A stretch of 5,285 nucleotides of DNA from Dehalococcoidales bacterium (lineage in GTDB: Bacteria > Chloroflexota > Dehalococcoidia > E44-bin15): positions 1 to 5,285 of the forward strand of contig JAAXQM010000270.1 of NCBI GenBank assembly GCA_012974295.1, written 5' to 3'. The stretch's first letter is position 1, and each line of letters opens with the position of its first letter. Positions 5,058-5,285 of the stretch are shown piece by piece. A model generated the notes under the pieces. That model saw only the letters and a list, made by a program, of their open reading frames with translations. It did not search any database and was not told the DNA's origin. A program made the position numbers and the translations under genes.

Positions 5058-5285
5058 CTATTCTGCCGGTTCAAAGTAAGCTCTGAGATAGAGGTTCTTT
5101 TCTGGTTCAACAGGATCGTTTGACTTCACCGTGTACTGGAACAGATGCTGACCGGGCACCTTCATTTCTTGCACTGTAGGCGTTTTCACTCGAATAGTGC
5201 TTTTATCGCCGGGTTGTAAAGTTGTAGGACCTACAACTATAGGTTTACCCGGTCAGCACCCTTCCAATGTCTTAACGGCTACATC
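5058..5285 (-). CDS. Selenoprotein candidate: DUF1573-like domain with Cys-Sec pair, 3' part
   Basis: The minus-strand frame enters from the right edge and ends at TAG (5060-5058): 75 residues if the single in-frame TGA (5255-5253) is read as selenocysteine. Before it stand 'DVAVKTLEGC', after it 'PGKPIVVGPTTLQPGDKSTI' and a C-terminal half with 'VPGQHLFQYTVKSNDP' and 'LYLRAYF'. The order of a Cys-rich turn, a 'L-x-P-G-x' turn and 'G-x-H-x-F...V-x-S-N-D-P' resembles the DUF1573 / immunoglobulin-like domain, where that turn normally carries adjacent cysteines; here the second would be Sec. A stem-loop with a GGUC apex follows the TGA at once, as bacterial SelB-dependent insertion needs. The 64 uninterrupted codons after TGA, with protein-like composition, argue against decay. 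It is probably an exported or surface redox domain, but the N-terminus is outside the window. The gene would lead the minus-strand run. A nonsense mutation or sequencing error is the main alternative. Confidence 0.72.
5209..5252 (-). promoter_or_regulatory. Putative bacterial SECIS element
   Basis: In the minus-strand transcript, directly after the UGA, CCGGGU (5252-5247) pairs with ACCCGG (5214-5209). Inside it AGUUGUAG and CUACAACU (within 5238-5220) form a perfect 8-bp upper stem closing on GUC (or GGUCC if the last G-C pair opens). The GGUC starts 21 nt after the UGA. Bacterial SECIS elements lie just 3' of the UGA with a G-U at the apical loop; E. coli fdhF has the same GGUC apex. No T-run follows, so this is not a terminator. 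Confidence 0.75.

Noticed and set aside
5209..5252. Hairpin as a Rho-independent terminator
   Set aside because: No T-run follows either arm on either strand, and it lies inside an open coding frame.
5253..5255. TGA as a true stop, leaving a pseudogene fragment downstream
   Set aside because: The frame after the TGA stays open for 64 codons with conserved-looking motifs and no other lesion, the codon before it is Cys, and a GGUC hairpin follows directly. Decay would not be expected to build that hairpin, though sequencing error remains possible.
1..5285. CRISPR array, tRNA, rRNA or insertion sequence
   Set aside because: I see no regularly spaced direct repeats, no cloverleaf-like sequence with a CCA end, no transposase-like frame and no terminal repeats flanking a coding unit.

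Overview
The window reads as bacterial accessory chromosome: compact genes, short gaps, slightly AT-rich DNA and strong AGGAGG-type ribosome sites. One of those sites matches the tail of a Firmicutes-type 16S rRNA over 14 nt. Together with a TM1586-like nitroreductase and an apparent selenoprotein, this points to an anaerobe, perhaps Clostridia-like. Chloroflexota or Desulfobacterota cannot be excluded, and the taxon call is weak.

Layout from left to right: (1) the C-terminal end of a nitroreductase (+), running in from the left edge; (2) about 190 bp of non-coding DNA with several palindromes and a possible terminator; (3) a VOC/glyoxalase-fold protein (-); (4) a divergent 14-TM DHA2-type MFS exporter (+); (5) a 345-bp gap with a long imperfect inverted repeat; (6) a co-directional minus-strand run, in transcription order from the right edge: a DUF1573-like protein, a small alpha+beta-barrel-like protein, a VOC protein, an isochorismatase-family cysteine hydrolase, and a second VOC protein paralogous to the one left of the MFS gene. 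Gaps within the run are about 65 to 110 bp, each downstream gene has its own good ribosome site, and no strong terminator is visible between them.

The main discovery is at the right edge. The minus-strand reading frame at 5285-5058 contains an in-frame TGA directly after a Cys codon (Gly-Cys-TGA-Pro-Gly) and continues for 64 sense codons of protein-like sequence. Directly 3' of the TGA lies a stem-loop with a GGUC apex and nested arms, matching the architecture of a bacterial SECIS element. I read this as an unannotated selenoprotein with a Cys-Sec pair in a DUF1573-like domain. A conventional gene finder would split or miss it.

Functionally, the content (nitroreductase, three VOC proteins, an MFS exporter, a cysteine hydrolase and a small barrel protein) suggests handling of small organic or electrophilic compounds plus efflux. 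That pathway reading is inference only, and no substrate can be named from the sequence.
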